Assembly: GCF_030812855.1 (NCBI RefSeq) | Contig: NZ_JAUSTK010000024.1 | Location: 17,673-81,672 of the forward strand | Source: Paenibacillus wynnii | GTDB lineage: Bacteria; Bacillota; Bacilli; Paenibacillales; Paenibacillaceae | DNA length: 64,000 bases | Direction: 5' to 3' | Part shown: positions 35,617-44,311 of the stretch, in pieces | How positions within the stretch are numbered: the stretch's first letter is position 1 | Layout: every line of letters begins with the position of its first letter | Position numbers and translations under genes: made by a program | The notes under the pieces: generated by a model | Told to the model about the DNA's origin: nothing | The model's input: the letters and a program-made list of their open reading frames with translations, nothing else | Databases searched by the model: none

Positions 35617-36167
35617 GATTCCATCTCCTCTTTTAACTTCTGTAAGTACTTCGTGTACCACTCCTGTAAGAAAGCATAATAATCCATGCCAAATTCCAAT
35701 GTATCCAACCGTGTTTTAACTTTAGGGTTGTTCAGAAGTTCTTTGTTTTCCCCGATCTTTTCCCGGTTCATTTGTTGAATCTTCCTCATGGTTGCTCCGA
35801 CATTTTCAATTTCATGTAAATACGCTTCGACAAGTTCGAGTTTTCTGGAGTTTTCGACGTAGTTGAAGAAAAACATTTTGACGAGTGCAGGATCCCTGGG
35901 TTTATCTAACGCGATAGATTTACCGGCCCAGCGGAGGAATTCTTCTTCACCTTCCTCGGTTATCGAGTAGACTTTCTTACTCCTTGCTCCCTGAAACTCC
36001 TCTGTTACATGGACATGTCTATTCTGAATCAGCTTCTTCAGGGCCGGTTGTATGCTGCCTTGGCTGGAATTGTAAAAGAATCCGGTGCTTGATTCCATCG
36101 TTTTCTTCAGATCATAGGACGATTTCTCACCGTCTAACAGCAATCCTAAAATGATTTTATCCTGCAT
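35613..36167 (-). CDS. PadR family transcriptional regulator
   Basis: A 184-residue regulator with a winged helix (KIILGLLLDGEKSSYDLKKTMES, then QGSIQPALKKLIQNRHV, then KKVYSITEEGEEEFLRW) and a C-terminal dimer coiled coil (Vir-like, residues 95-180). It lies first in a two-gene unit with a CPBP protease. A perfect 19-base palindrome just after the promoter -10 is the likely operator, so it is probably autorepressed. Confidence 0.92.
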   Translation of the reverse strand: MQDKIILGLLLDGEKSSYDLKKTMESSTGFFYNSSQGSIQPALKKLIQNRHVHVTEEFQGARSKKVYSITEEGEEEFLRWAGKSIALDKPRDPALVKMFFFNYVENSRKLELVEAYLHEIENVGATMRKIQQMNREKIGENKELLNNPKVKTRLDTLEFGMDYYAFLQEWYTKYLQKLKEEMES

Positions 36168-36193
36168 GAATATGAACGCCTCATTTCTATAGG

Positions 36194-36249
36194 ATATGTC
36201 TACTAGACATATTTGATTTGATCTTAATTCCTTTTTTTGGTTTTGTCAA
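36194..36249 (-). promoter_or_regulatory. padR promoter and palindromic operator
   Basis: On the minus strand TTGACA (36244-36249) and TAAGAT (36221-36226) are separated by 17 bases. The palindrome ATATGTCTA-C-TAGACATAT at 36194-36212 covers the expected transcription start. Such ATGT-n-ACAT sites are usual for PadR proteins. Confidence 0.78.
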
Positions 36250-36379
36250 TTTAAAATCCGATCTAAAGTGCCAGTTACTTTAATTACTAAACGCTTTTTT
36301 AAGTTACTTAAGCTTCCCTAGGCAGCAGCTTTGCCGCTATGATAATTGTGAAAATATGCACAAGGGGGCAAGGTTTTAG

Positions 36380-37909
36380 ATGAAAAAGACAACAACAGCG
36401 GCCCTTATTCTCATTCTCTCTGTCATGCTCGTTATCGCAGGATGCGGAAACAGCAACAGCAACAGCAAAAACACCGAGAACAAGAGTAAGGACAATGAGA
36501 CCCAAAAAGTTGAAGCAGTATCAGGAGCATCCGAAGCAAGCTATACACCGTACGATCAATTAAAAGATAAATATGATATCATCATTGTCGGTGCGGGTGG
36601 TGCGGGTATGTCTGCTGCACTTGAGGCTAAAGCAAAAGGCTTGAACCCGGTTATTTTAGAAAAAATGCCGGTTGCCGGCGGAAATACAACAAAATCATCT
36701 TCGGGAATGAACGCTTCAGCAACAAAATTTCAAAAAGAGCAAGGTATTGAAGACAGCAATGATCTATTTTATGATCAGACTTTAAAAGGCGGTCATGATA
36801 CTAACGATAAAGAGATGCTTCGTTTCTTTGTTGATAATTCCGCAAGTGCTATCGATTGGCTGGATTCCATCGGGATTCGATTGAACAATATCACCATTAC
36901 AGGCGGTATGAAGGAAAAACGCACACACCGTCCTGAAGACGGCTCGGCGGTAGGGCAATACCTTGTCAAAGGTCTTGTGAAGAATCTGCAAGAGAAAGGC
37001 ATTCCGCTTTTTGTGAACGCTGATGTCAAAGAAATTACCCAAAAAGACGGCAAGGTAAATGGCGTTAAAGTTATTTTTAACCAAGCTGACGAGAAAGTGA
37101 TTACAGCAGCGGCTGTCGTTGTGACAACCGGTGGTTTCGGATCCAATAAGGAGATGATTTCCGAAGTCAGACCTGATTTGGAAGGATATGTGACTACAAA
37201 CCAGATTGGCAGCACCGGCGACGGCATCAAGATGATTGAGAAAGTTGGCGGTACTACGGTCGATATGGATCAAATCCAAGTTCACCCGACGGTACAGCAA
37301 GAAAAGTCTTACCTCATTGGGGAAGCTGTTCGCGGAGAGGGTGCTCTCCTTATTTCAAGTAAAGGCACACGGTTCACCAACGAACTGGATACTCGTGATA
37401 AGGTCACAGCAGCAATCAATACGCTTCCTGAGAAAACAGCATTTCTAGTATTTGATTCCGGTGTAAAATCCCGCGTTAAAGCCATTGAACAATATGAAAA
37501 AATGGGCTTCGTTATCCAAGGGGACTCGATCGAGGCTTTGGCAAAAGAAATGAATGTCCCTGCTGATAAGTTGAAAGCAACACTGGATTCATGGAACAGT
37601 GCTGTGAAAGCTAAATCGGATACTGAATTCGGTAGAACAACAGGGATGGACAATGACTTGTCCGGCGCACCATACTATGCGATTAAAATAGGCCCTGGCG
37701 TTCACTACACCATGGGTGGTGTGAAAATCAACACCAATACAGAAGTTTTAAATAAAGACGGCAAGCCTATTACAGGTCTGTTTGCGGCAGGAGAAGTTAC
37801 AGGCGGATTGCACGGTGAAAACCGCATCGGCGGTAACTCTGTTGCAGAAATTATTATTTTCGGACGCCAAGCAGGTATCAAATCTGCTGAATTTGTAAAA
37901 GCACAATAG
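36380..37909 (+). CDS. FAD-dependent flavocytochrome c/fumarate reductase-like lipoprotein
   Basis: A 509-residue lipoprotein with lipobox VIAGC (Cys22) and a Ser/Asn-rich linker. The FAD domain begins with DIIIVGAGGAGMSAALEA near residue 72. Active-site segments typical of fumarate/urocanate reductases are seen: GGNTTKSSSGMNAS, HRPEDGSAVGQYL, the Arg in EAVRGEGALL, and HGENRIGGNS near 475. It lacks the heme and FMN-binding domains of many homologs, so the electron donor is unclear. It may reduce an alkene such as fumarate or urocanate outside the cell. Confidence 0.88.
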   Translation: MKKTTTAALILILSVMLVIAGCGNSNSNSKNTENKSKDNETQKVEAVSGASEASYTPYDQLKDKYDIIIVGAGGAGMSAALEAKAKGLNPVILEKMPVAGGNTTKSSSGMNASATKFQKEQGIEDSNDLFYDQTLKGGHDTNDKEMLRFFVDNSASAIDWLDSIGIRLNNITITGGMKEKRTHRPEDGSAVGQYLVKGLVKNLQEKGIPLFVNADVKEITQKDGKVNGVKVIFNQADEKVITAAAVVVTTGGFGSNKEMISEVRPDLEGYVTTNQIGSTGDGIKMIEKVGGTTVDMDQIQVHPTVQQEKSYLIGEAVRGEGALLISSKGTRFTNELDTRDKVTAAINTLPEKTAFLVFDSGVKSRVKAIEQYEKMGFVIQGDSIEALAKEMNVPADKLKATLDSWNSAVKAKSDTEFGRTTGMDNDLSGAPYYAIKIGPGVHYTMGGVKINTNTEVLNKDGKPITGLFAAGEVTGGLHGENRIGGNSVAEIIIFGRQAGIKSAEFVKAQ

Positions 37910-37920
37910 AATGATAAAAT

Positions 37921-37955
37921 GCAAAGGGCCCGCGTCTAAGCGTGGGCTCTTTGTA
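37921..37955 (+). terminator. Bidirectional intrinsic terminator
   Basis: GCAAAGGGCCCGCG pairs with GCGTGGGCTCTTTGT around TCTAA, between convergent genes. Confidence 0.87.
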
Positions 37956-37959
37956 TATC

Positions 37960-38334
37960 TCAACGAACCAATATTTTACCTTCACCAGCCAAACTACGCA
38001 GTATTTTTGGTAGACGATCACGATCCCCTTCAGGAATCTCTAATTGTAAACCGTAATGGAAACTGCCTTCTAGTTCCTTGCTCCATTTCAAAGTTCCTTC
38101 TATATACATAGATTCTTCGGTTAGGTCCATCTCCATGCCAATGCGAACCATGTTATTTTCTGGATCGACATTCAAGGGTAGCGACAAGTGGCAACCGGAA
38201 CGACTGATGTCAAACATCATAGCTCTTACAGGCTTAGAGGGAACCGGGATCCCGTTGATACTAAGGATATGAAGATCAAATGAAGCGGGTTCTTTAAGGG
38301 TATAACGAAAAGGTTCGGTTCTGCGATTAGTCAT
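37960..38334 (-). CDS. PilZ domain protein
   Basis: A 124-residue single PilZ domain. The N-terminal basic stretch is TNRRTEPFRY and the D/N-x-S-x-x-G box is FDISRSGCHL near residue 54. The two arginines are four residues apart instead of the canonical RxxxR, a trait shared with the paralog at 60461. It probably binds cyclic di-GMP and the window also encodes a diguanylate cyclase (62106). The ORF begins at 38346, but the GGAGG there better serves ATG 38334. Confidence 0.8.
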   Translation of the reverse strand: MTNRRTEPFRYTLKEPASFDLHILSINGIPVPSKPVRAMMFDISRSGCHLSLPLNVDPENNMVRIGMEMDLTEESMYIEGTLKWSKELEGSFHYGLQLEIPEGDRDRLPKILRSLAGEGKILVR

Positions 38335-38526
38335 ATGCTCCTCCATACTATTCCATTTGTTGACTATTTTATATTATCGACAGGAAAGCTGGATAAGTAA
38401 ATAGCTGAATTTTTTTGGATTCGAATTTCATGATTGACAGCCTCCACCGTGAAAGTCGTTGCAAAAGTATGTATAATCGTTGACGGCCTATATTAGAAGA
38501 TAAGCAAATTTTTATTATACTTTACT

Positions 38527-38540
38527 TGTAAGCGATTACA
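38527..38540 (+). promoter_or_regulatory. CcpA cre site
   Basis: TGTAAGCGATTACA fits the cre consensus TGWAANCGNTNWCA at all positions. It lies just after a TATTAT -10-like box (38513) and 25 bases before the binding-protein gene, a position for glucose repression. Confidence 0.8.
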
Positions 38541-38564
38541 TATATCGACGGGGGGAATAATCGA

Positions 38565-40151
38565 ATGAATAAGAAAAGAGGGTTGACACTGCTGTCCGGT
38601 ATTCTAATGCTGTCGCTGCTCGGTGCGTGCGGCAACAACAATGGTAACGCCGGGGGCCAGACGGAGCCGCAGGCTTCGGCAGCCGCGACGCAGGAAGCGG
38701 GAGGCAATAATCAGGCAGCCGGAGATTCCGGCACAGTGGATACATCCCAGCCTGTTACACTAAAGATGATCTTTGTGGGACCAAAGCCGATCGACTACGA
38801 TACGGTGTTTGGGGAGATCAACAAGAAGCTTAAGGAGAAAATTAACGCGACCCTGGAAGGCGAGTTCTTGGACTGGTCGGACTGGGCGCAGAAATATCCG
38901 CTCAAACTCGCGGCCAACGAGGATTTTGATCTCATTTACGCAGCCAACTGGGCAGGATACAACGATCAGGCAATCAAAGGCGGCTTCCTGGAACTGACTG
39001 ACGACATGCTGCAGAAGTACGCTCCGATGACCTGGAAAGAGATGACGCCGGTGAGTTGGGGTCAGGCGAAGGTGAACGGTAAGCTCTATATGGTACCTCA
39101 GAACCGCGGTGAAACGGTCGAGAAGCTGATTTTATACCGGGAGGATCTTCGCAAGAAATACAACCTGCCGGAGATTAACAGCCCGGAAGCTTACGCTACC
39201 TATCTCAAGACCATTACCGAGAAGGAAAAGGGCGTCCTTCCGTTCACTCCGGAGACCGGAGACTGGAAGCTCCACAATCTGGACCGGGTATTGCTGAAGC
39301 AGCAGAACGAATGGAACATGCTCGACTTTGATCTGCCGTTAGGCTTCAAGCTGACTGATCCCGCAGGTAAAATATTCAATGTATACGAAACGCCGGAATT
39401 TAAGGAACTCGTCTACTATTATAAAGATCTGGCCGATCACAACGCTTGGTCGAAGAGTGCGCTAAACAGTAAGCTGGATCACCAACAGGAGTTCAAGGAA
39501 GGCAAGACGGCGTCAATTACGCATAACTTGGGTACGCTTGGCTCTATGGTGACCGACATGCGGGAGAAGAAATCGCCGTATGAATTGGCGCTGGCTGACG
39601 TTACACCGGACAAGAAGAAGTCAGTGGCTGTCTCCACGCAGAACGGGGTCGCCATCCACGCCACCTCCAAAAATCCTGAGCGGGCCCTGATGATGGTCGA
39701 TCTGCTGCAGAACGACAAGGAACTGCACGATCTGATCATGAACGGCATCTCCGCTGTGCATTACAATCCGGTCGGAGACGACAAGTTCACGAACGCGGAA
39801 AAGAATGCTAATTACACCGGCTTCTCCAACTGGTGCTTTAACTCGCCACTGAACCGGGACAACGATTCGTTCCCAGATGAAGCGAATGCGTTGACCGACA
39901 AATGGGAGGGGGAGGTTTACCACTATGATCTGGAAACCTTCGTGTTCGATAACAGCAAGGTGAAGACAGAAGTCGCGAACGTAGGTAATGTGATGCTCCA
40001 ATACGGCATTCCATTGGAATATGGCAAGGTGAATGATGTAGACAACGGACTGGCCAAGCTTCAGAAGCAGGTAAAGGCCGCCGGTATAGACACAATAATC
40101 GCGGAAGTTCAGCGTCAGATTGATGAATTCCTTGCCAAATCGGCCCAGTAA
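38565..40151 (+). CDS. Extracellular sugar-binding lipoprotein with DUF3502-type C-terminus
   Basis: A 528-residue binding protein of a CUT1-type sugar ABC importer. Lipobox LLGAC (Cys22), then a Gly/Gln/Ala-rich linker, then a type 1 binding fold (VTLKMIFVGPKPIDYDTVFGEINKKL onward). The end (KVNDVDNGLAKLQKQVKAAG, then EVQRQIDEFLAK) matches DUF3502 proteins common in Paenibacillus. It stands alone, without permeases or ATPase. Its codons are clearly more GC-rich than neighbours, so it may have been acquired or be highly expressed. The cre site upstream supports a carbohydrate role. Confidence 0.9.
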   Translation: MNKKRGLTLLSGILMLSLLGACGNNNGNAGGQTEPQASAAATQEAGGNNQAAGDSGTVDTSQPVTLKMIFVGPKPIDYDTVFGEINKKLKEKINATLEGEFLDWSDWAQKYPLKLAANEDFDLIYAANWAGYNDQAIKGGFLELTDDMLQKYAPMTWKEMTPVSWGQAKVNGKLYMVPQNRGETVEKLILYREDLRKKYNLPEINSPEAYATYLKTITEKEKGVLPFTPETGDWKLHNLDRVLLKQQNEWNMLDFDLPLGFKLTDPAGKIFNVYETPEFKELVYYYKDLADHNAWSKSALNSKLDHQQEFKEGKTASITHNLGTLGSMVTDMREKKSPYELALADVTPDKKKSVAVSTQNGVAIHATSKNPERALMMVDLLQNDKELHDLIMNGISAVHYNPVGDDKFTNAEKNANYTGFSNWCFNSPLNRDNDSFPDEANALTDKWEGEVYHYDLETFVFDNSKVKTEVANVGNVMLQYGIPLEYGKVNDVDNGLAKLQKQVKAAGIDTIIAEVQRQIDEFLAKSAQ

Positions 40152-40198
40152 TACAGTAAGAAGCATTCCGTTTTTGTCTGTTACTATACTTAAATACC

Positions 40199-40230
40199 AA
40201 GAAAGCCCGCGTTGAGACGCGGGCTTTCTT
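40199..40230 (+). terminator. Intrinsic terminator
   Basis: AAGAAAGCCCGCG / CGCGGGCTTTCTT, perfect 13-base stem with a six-base loop. Confidence 0.92.
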
Positions 40231-40503
40231 CATGCAATCATCTCTCGTTGCCGCCTGCGGGTCGGCAGAGGGTAAACCGGCCCGGAATTTTTAATCCCTT
40301 GATCGGGAACGTTTCTATAGTTATATATAAATATGGCGTATATTAAGGATCAACTGCAAATTCAGTGCTTGACTATAGCAATCTACTTTTAATCAGGGTT
40401 ACTGTGCTTCTGCCGTTTGAAATATTAAGTAAGCTTAATATTGTGGAAAAAATGCTCGATTTGGAATTCCGTCTGGAGCGGGTAATATCGTAATTGAACG
40501 AAG

Positions 40504-41832
40504 CTACTCCAGGTCACCCAACTTTTTAGTTAAACCGGGAACATAGAGAAGCAGATAAATGGATCTTCCGAGCCCGAATATAATGAAGGAAAACCACAAG
40601 CCGTGATTTCCGTATTCAGGAACAAAGAGCCACAGACTCAATAAAAAAGAGGAGAGTGACAGGATCATAGAATTACGTACGGGTTCTGTATTTGTCATAC
40701 CTGTAAATACTCCATAAAATACAAGTCCTATGCCAGTTACCAAAGGGAATAGGTACAGCCATGTATTATAGGCTAGGGCAATATTCCGAATATCATGGTT
40801 CTCTGTGAACATCGAGATAAGCGGTACTTTAGTGATATGATACACTCCAGCCAATGCTAACGAGGTAAGGGTAGCCCAGACCCACGATAGATGAAGGGTT
40901 CTCTTTAGCAACAATCGATTACCGGAGCCACGTGCCTGTCCAGCATAAATACTGCTGGCATTCGCCAAGCCGTCAAAGAAATAAGCCATAATATAATGAA
41001 TTTGCAGTAAAATAGAATTAGCAGCCAGAGTATTGGTTCCGAAGGAAGTGCTGTTTGCTGTGAATAAATTGAACATAGCCAATAAACAAATGGTGCGAAC
41101 CAAGAGGTCTCCGTTGGCTCGGAACATCCTTTTTAGATCATTCAGCTTAAACTGTCCTCTCCAATCAAGAAAGGACACATCCATATAAGGTGAGCGAAGA
41201 ACAAAGATGCACCCGAGCAAAAAAGCAACACCTTCCGCTAACAGTGTTGCCGCCGCGACTCCAGCTACTCCCCATTGAAACCCCTGTACGAATAATAAAG
41301 CCAATATTATATTTACTACATTCATAGAGATTTGCATGTATAGCGTATATTTGATATGCGACATCCCCATCAACCAGCCGAGAAGCACATAATTCAGCAG
41401 TGTTAAGGGGGCTCCCCAGATACGAATGTTGAAATAGACAGCAGCCCATTTAGCTACATCAGGTTCTGGATTCATGAATAGAAGAGAGCTGTTTAGGATC
41501 GGTCTTTGCAAGGCGATTAATGATATGCCGAGTAGACAAGCTACTGCGAGTGGACGAATAAGCTCAGATATTCCCTCAGCCAGATTCTGTCGGCCTTGAG
41601 CCTGGGCAGCGAAACCGGAGGTGCTTACTCGCAGGAAGCCGAACAGCCAATAGATCGTGTTGATGATTAGAGTGGCAATCGCCGTTCCACCCAGAAAGGC
41701 AGGATCGAACAGATGTCCTACTACGGCTGTGTCTACTGCTCCAAGTAAAGGAGTGGTAATGGTAGAAATGATTAAAGGGATGCAGAGCATTAAATACATG
41801 CGATGGGTAGGGTAGTTCGGATTCTTGTTCAT
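40504..41832 (-). CDS. MATE family efflux transporter
   Basis: A 442-residue twelve-helix antiporter. The first helices contain IISTITTPLLGAVDTAVVGHL and the mirrored second half GLANASSIYAGQARGSG; both are family signatures. It is the last gene of the Nik/Cnt-like importer operon, starting inside the stop of the ATPase gene (ATGA overlap). Export of a metallophore, or of a metal-loaded or toxic product linked to the importer, is an attractive idea; DinF-type drug efflux is the alternative. Confidence 0.92.
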   Translation of the reverse strand: MNKNPNYPTHRMYLMLCIPLIISTITTPLLGAVDTAVVGHLFDPAFLGGTAIATLIINTIYWLFGFLRVSTSGFAAQAQGRQNLAEGISELIRPLAVACLLGISLIALQRPILNSSLLFMNPEPDVAKWAAVYFNIRIWGAPLTLLNYVLLGWLMGMSHIKYTLYMQISMNVVNIILALLFVQGFQWGVAGVAAATLLAEGVAFLLGCIFVLRSPYMDVSFLDWRGQFKLNDLKRMFRANGDLLVRTICLLAMFNLFTANSTSFGTNTLAANSILLQIHYIMAYFFDGLANASSIYAGQARGSGNRLLLKRTLHLSWVWATLTSLALAGVYHITKVPLISMFTENHDIRNIALAYNTWLYLFPLVTGIGLVFYGVFTGMTNTEPVRNSMILSLSSFLLSLWLFVPEYGNHGLWFSFIIFGLGRSIYLLLYVPGLTKKLGDLE

Positions 41833-42629
41833 CCTGAGAATACATCCAGCAGCAGCTTTGTATACTTGTGCCTGTTGGTATCAAATGTCTGGGCTTTAGG
41901 GAAGCTGTCCAGAATATGACCGTTCTTCATGACAATAATACGTTGGCTCATAAAATGCACAGCCGCCAAATCATGAGATATAAAAAGATACGACAAACCG
42001 TAGTTTTCCTGCAAATCTTTAAGTAGATTCAGAATAACCGACTGAGTGGTCACATCGAGGCTTGCTGTAGGCTCATCCAATACAATGAAAGATGGCTCAG
42101 TGCTAATCGCGCGTGCGATCGTCACCCGTTGTTTCTCACCGCCGCTTAGCTCATGAGGATATTTGGATAAATACTCCGAGGGCAGACCGACAATTTGTAG
42201 AAGCTCTGCTGCAATATCCTTTCGGTCTGTGCCATTATTCTTCTTAATGAAAGTAGGGAGAAAGCCTTTACGTTGTTCAAGAGGCTCCATTAAGGAATCT
42301 ATGATCCGAATACGAGAGTTCAGAGCAGCTGTGGGATTCTGAAATACCGCACCCATGCGCAATCTTGCCTCACGCAATTTTTTTTTGCCTAGACTTTTCA
42401 AGTGTTGATTATGAAAATATATGGCTCCGCTGTCCCAATCGCTTAGTGTCAATAGACAACGTGCCAAGGTACTTTTACCGCTGCCGCTTTCTCCTACAAT
42501 ACCTAGACATTCCCCTTGTGTTAAATTTAGTGAAATGCTGTGGAGAACAGGAATGTCCTTCAGATAAGATTTAGACAGCTCATGGACACGGATAATGTCA
42601 GTTGGTATAGTCTCAGTCATTTCTTTCAA
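41829..42629 (-). CDS. Nik/Opp-type ABC transporter ATPase (second ATPase, NikE/CntF-like)
   Basis: A 266-residue ATPase with Walker A GESGSGKST near residue 43, LSGGEKQRVTIARAI near 160 and Walker B FIVLDEPTASLD near 183. It forms the heterodimeric motor with the ATPase encoded just upstream. TTG at 42629 overlaps the upstream stop as TTGA; an ATG at 42620 lies at a better distance from AAAGGAG and may be the true start. Its end overlaps the MATE gene by 4 bases. Confidence 0.92.
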   Translation of the reverse strand: MKEMTETIPTDIIRVHELSKSYLKDIPVLHSISLNLTQGECLGIVGESGSGKSTLARCLLTLSDWDSGAIYFHNQHLKSLGKKKLREARLRMGAVFQNPTAALNSRIRIIDSLMEPLEQRKGFLPTFIKKNNGTDRKDIAAELLQIVGLPSEYLSKYPHELSGGEKQRVTIARAISTEPSFIVLDEPTASLDVTTQSVILNLLKDLQENYGLSYLFISHDLAAVHFMSQRIIVMKNGHILDSFPKAQTFDTNRHKYTKLLLDVFSG

Positions 42630-43450
42630 TGTCTCCTTTCTTGTGGTTGTGATTCTTGAAGTACTTGTCCAAGCCGGTTTGGAGCATTAGGGGACAAGGG
42701 AGGAATGGCTGCAATCAAACGTCGGGTGTAGGGATGAGAAGGTGTATTTAGGACATCATAGGTTGTTCCTTGCTCTACGAGCTCTCCATTACACATTACT
42801 GCGACTCTGTCTGCATATTTCCGAACATGCCTTAAATCATGTGTAATCCATAACACAGAGATATTTGCTTCTTTTTTAGCCTCTGCAATAAGCTTAAGCA
42901 CCTTTTGTGCGGTTAAGCTGTCCAGCGCGGTGGTAGGTTCATCGGCAATGATTAGGCTCGGATTCATAATAAGTGCAGCGGCTATGGCCGCCCTTTGCAG
43001 CTGTCCTCCGCTAAGTTGAAAGGGGTAGCTGGAATAGACCTTATCTCCAGGCAGATTGACATTGTCCAAGGCCTGAATGCAAAGCGTGCGTCGGGAGCCC
43101 TGCTTCAAATCCGCATGAGTGGCGACTAGCTCATCAAGCTGCTTGCCCACTGTTATAAAGGGAGTAAATGCGCCTTGATAATCCTGAAAGATATAGCTGA
43201 TCTCTTTCCCGAGCGACATTCTTCTTCGGGCAGTGGACATGGCCGACAGCTCGGTTCCTTTCCAGCTTATACTACCCGTTTGAGTGAGGCTCTTAGGAAT
43301 CAACCCGCCTATAGAAGCCGCTGTTAAGCTCTTGCCGCTCCCGCTTTCACCAGCCAGTGCAAGCCATTCGCCAGGCGCAATTTCTAAGCTGATGTTATGG
43401 ACAAGGGTCCTATTTACCGAAATGATGCTAAGATTTTGAATAGATAACAT
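42626..43450 (-). CDS. Nik/Opp-type ABC transporter ATPase (first ATPase, NikD/CntD-like)
   Basis: About 274 residues from ATG 43450: LSIQNLSIISVNR, Walker A GESGSGKS near residue 36, LSGGQLQRAAIAAALIMNP near 145 and Walker B LIIADEPTTALD near 165. The OppD-type Cys-rich C-terminus is absent, as in NikD. The ORF stretches to 43504 but that overlaps the permease; the AGGAGAGAG site fits 43450, four bases after the permease stop. Confidence 0.9.
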   Translation of the reverse strand: MLSIQNLSIISVNRTLVHNISLEIAPGEWLALAGESGSGKSLTAASIGGLIPKSLTQTGSISWKGTELSAMSTARRRMSLGKEISYIFQDYQGAFTPFITVGKQLDELVATHADLKQGSRRTLCIQALDNVNLPGDKVYSSYPFQLSGGQLQRAAIAAALIMNPSLIIADEPTTALDSLTAQKVLKLIAEAKKEANISVLWITHDLRHVRKYADRVAVMCNGELVEQGTTYDVLNTPSHPYTRRLIAAIPPLSPNAPNRLGQVLQESQPQERRH

Positions 43451-43454
43451 ATCT

Positions 43455-44309
43455 TCAATCTCTCTCCTTGGTTTTAATATCATATCTGTCACGTAGACGG
43501 TCACCCAGAATATTCGCTAGCAGCACAGTGAGCATAATTGCTAAACCGGGTGCCAGCATCAGATGGGGAGCTGTATTGAAATACACTCTTCCTTCATTAA
43601 GCATAGAGCCCCATTCAGCTGCAGGAGGCTGAGGTCCGAGGCCAATATAAGAGAGGGAGGCGATCATAAGAATGATTTTACCAAGATCAAGGGAAGCCAG
43701 TACTAACACGTTGCCAATGGTATGCGGCAGGATATGCTTGAATACAATCCGAACAGAAGATAAGCCGCTAAGTGTCGCTAAAGCTACATATTCCTTCTCT
43801 TTTTCAAGCAGCACAACACTTCTCACCAATCTTGCGTAACCCACCCATTTGATCGAAATTATGGCAAATAACAAATTGATTAAACCGGGACCCAGCAATC
43901 CGCTCAGTACTATCGCAAAAATATAATCAGGCAATGTCATAAAGGCATCGACGGTTCTCTTAAAGACCAGGTCATAGAATCCGCCTAGAAATCCAGATAA
44001 CAAGCCGAGCGAAACGCCAATTAAGAGAGAAATCGCCAGAATAAGCAAGCTGTTCCCTACAGTTGTGCGAATACCTGCTATAATCCTGGACAAGAGGTCC
44101 CGGCCCAAATGGTCTGTCCCTAGCCAATGTTCGAGGCTTGGGGCCTGTAAACGGTCAGCGATGATAAGCTTATAAGGGTCTTGCGGTGCAAGGTTAGGTG
44201 ATATAAGGACGAGGACAAGAGTTGCAAGAATAAAGAGTGCCTTCAAGACTCCTTTGGAGACATGGAAGGCACCCTTGGGTTGAAGCCGAGAAGCTGAACT
44301 GAATCTCAT
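43455..44309 (-). CDS. Nik/Opp-type ABC transporter permease (NikC/CntC-like)
   Basis: A 284-residue permease with the family N-terminus (helix at 20-38, then PYKLIIADRLQAPSLEHWLGTDHLGRDLLSR) and the EAA loop ATLSGLSSVRIVFKHILPHTIG near residue 185. Five or six membrane helices. Second permease of the importer; the gene starts 2 bases after the first permease stop region and precedes both ATPases. Confidence 0.92.
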   Translation of the reverse strand: MRFSSASRLQPKGAFHVSKGVLKALFILATLVLVLISPNLAPQDPYKLIIADRLQAPSLEHWLGTDHLGRDLLSRIIAGIRTTVGNSLLILAISLLIGVSLGLLSGFLGGFYDLVFKRTVDAFMTLPDYIFAIVLSGLLGPGLINLLFAIISIKWVGYARLVRSVVLLEKEKEYVALATLSGLSSVRIVFKHILPHTIGNVLVLASLDLGKIILMIASLSYIGLGPQPPAAEWGSMLNEGRVYFNTAPHLMLAPGLAIMLTVLLANILGDRLRDRYDIKTKERD

Positions 44310-44311
44310 GA

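Noticed and set aside
36782..37300. 172-codon minus-strand frame opposite the flavoprotein gene
   Set aside because: Antisense shadow; the plus-strand flavoprotein is clearly the coding frame.
39621..40166. 181-codon minus-strand frame opposite the sugar-binding protein gene
   Set aside because: Long only because the real gene is GC-rich; no start signal or domain.
40441..40492. Short stretch (GAATTCCGTCTGGAGCGGGTAA) resembling part of the fur coding region
   Set aside because: Similarity covers only about 30 bases with several mismatches and no further fur-like sequence on either side; chance is likely.
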